DNA of 64,000 nucleotides, from assembly GCA_032906705.1 (NCBI GenBank), contig JAJTZC010000003.1, positions 1-64,000 of the forward strand. Reading direction: 5' to 3'. Of this stretch, positions 63,921-64,000 are shown piece after piece (the first letter of the stretch is position 1; each line of letters opens with the position of its first letter). The notes beneath the pieces were generated by a model. The model ran no database searches, was not told the DNA's origin, and worked only from the letters and a program-made list of their open reading frames with translations. Origin of the DNA: DASPPF01 sp032906705 (GTDB taxonomy: Archaea > Thermoproteota > Nitrososphaeria > Nitrososphaerales > Gagatemarchaeaceae). The translations under genes were made by a program, and so were the position numbers.

Positions 63921-64000
63921 CTAACTGAACCCGAACCTGAGCTCTGAACAGATCTCCTCGAAAAGGACAATGTTTCGCTCCAGCCGTGGGCTCAGGAACA
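63921..64000 (-). CDS. C-terminal end of a minus-strand gene (start outside window)
   Basis: The minus frame ends at TAG 63921-63923 and reads FLSPRLERNIVLFEEICSEL then RFGFS. Twenty-five residues cannot identify a family; the clean frame and protein-like sequence support a real gene continuing past the window. Confidence 0.4.
   Translation of the reverse strand, partial: FLSPRLERNIVLFEEICSELRFGFS

Noticed and set aside
1..64000. CRISPR arrays, rRNA genes, transposases or integrase genes
   Set aside because: No regularly spaced repeats, rRNA-like sequence or transposase/integrase ORFs were found in the window.

Overview
The window looks like a chromosomal segment of a TACK-group archaeon, most likely a thaumarchaeal (Nitrososphaeria-like) or related lineage that does not obviously oxidise ammonia; that placement is inference. 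The sequence itself shows a thermosome ending in a Gly-Met-rich tail, a CdvB/ESCRT-III division protein, HerA and NurA, a RadB-like ATPase, a geranylgeranyl reductase of ether-lipid type, TrmB, HTH_45-type and RAM-type regulators, intron-containing tRNA, many TTG/GTG starts, and TATA-like boxes 25-35 nt upstream of start codons (leaderless mRNAs). DNA is GC-rich except around 51.0-55.1 kb.

Layout. 0-12 kb: DsrE/F-like and VOC proteins, an Nramp Mn/Fe transporter divergent from its MntR/DtxR regulator with two matching operator-like sites, a broken VapBC pair with a palindromic promoter, DoxX, a MetE-like methyltransferase, a cysteine synthase-rhodanese fusion, an MFS exporter and a wHTH/membrane protein pair. 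11.5-16.4 kb: a membrane-anchored HtrA protease, then three end-overlapping genes (a P-loop-less HerA/FtsK-like protein, a RadB-like ATPase and a membrane protein). 16.6-29.8 kb: an ABC exporter with its HTH regulator, secreted surface proteins, a soluble HtrA protease with a flavin-type oxidase, HxlR, a SET-domain protein, Nudix, DUF4349/PKD surface protein, two transporters and a tiny YHS protein. 29.8-35.3 kb: HerA-NurA and several unknowns. 35.4-50.8 kb is housekeeping: PCD, thermosome, TetR, DUF885 peptidase, an intein-split geranylgeranyl reductase, TrmB, CdvB, NuoABCD, citrate synthase with an RHH-like N-terminus, a second GGR-family flavoprotein and AlaX.

50.9-55.15 kb is the most unusual stretch: a tRNA gene followed by three short gene cassettes (DUF1326+DUF2182; a CCPF-motif protein; an MFS permease), each ending in a 14-15 bp copy of the tRNA 3' end. 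It contains a 100-N scaffold gap flanked by an identical 55-bp sequence, so the gap is probably artificial.

55.2-64 kb: an ORF interrupted by TGA, gamma-glutamyltransferase with an ArsR-type regulator, divergent proline dehydrogenase and prolidase, a stand-alone RAM domain, PolX, tRNA-Leu(TAA) with an 18-nt intron, a MenA-like UbiA prenyltransferase and a PAS protein.

Working together: Complex I (NuoABCD), citrate synthase, a MenA-like enzyme, proline dehydrogenase and peptidases suggest a respiring, peptide- and amino-acid-using organism. Several promoters carry perfect inverted repeats, and two promoter elements recur at distant genes, hinting at local regulons.
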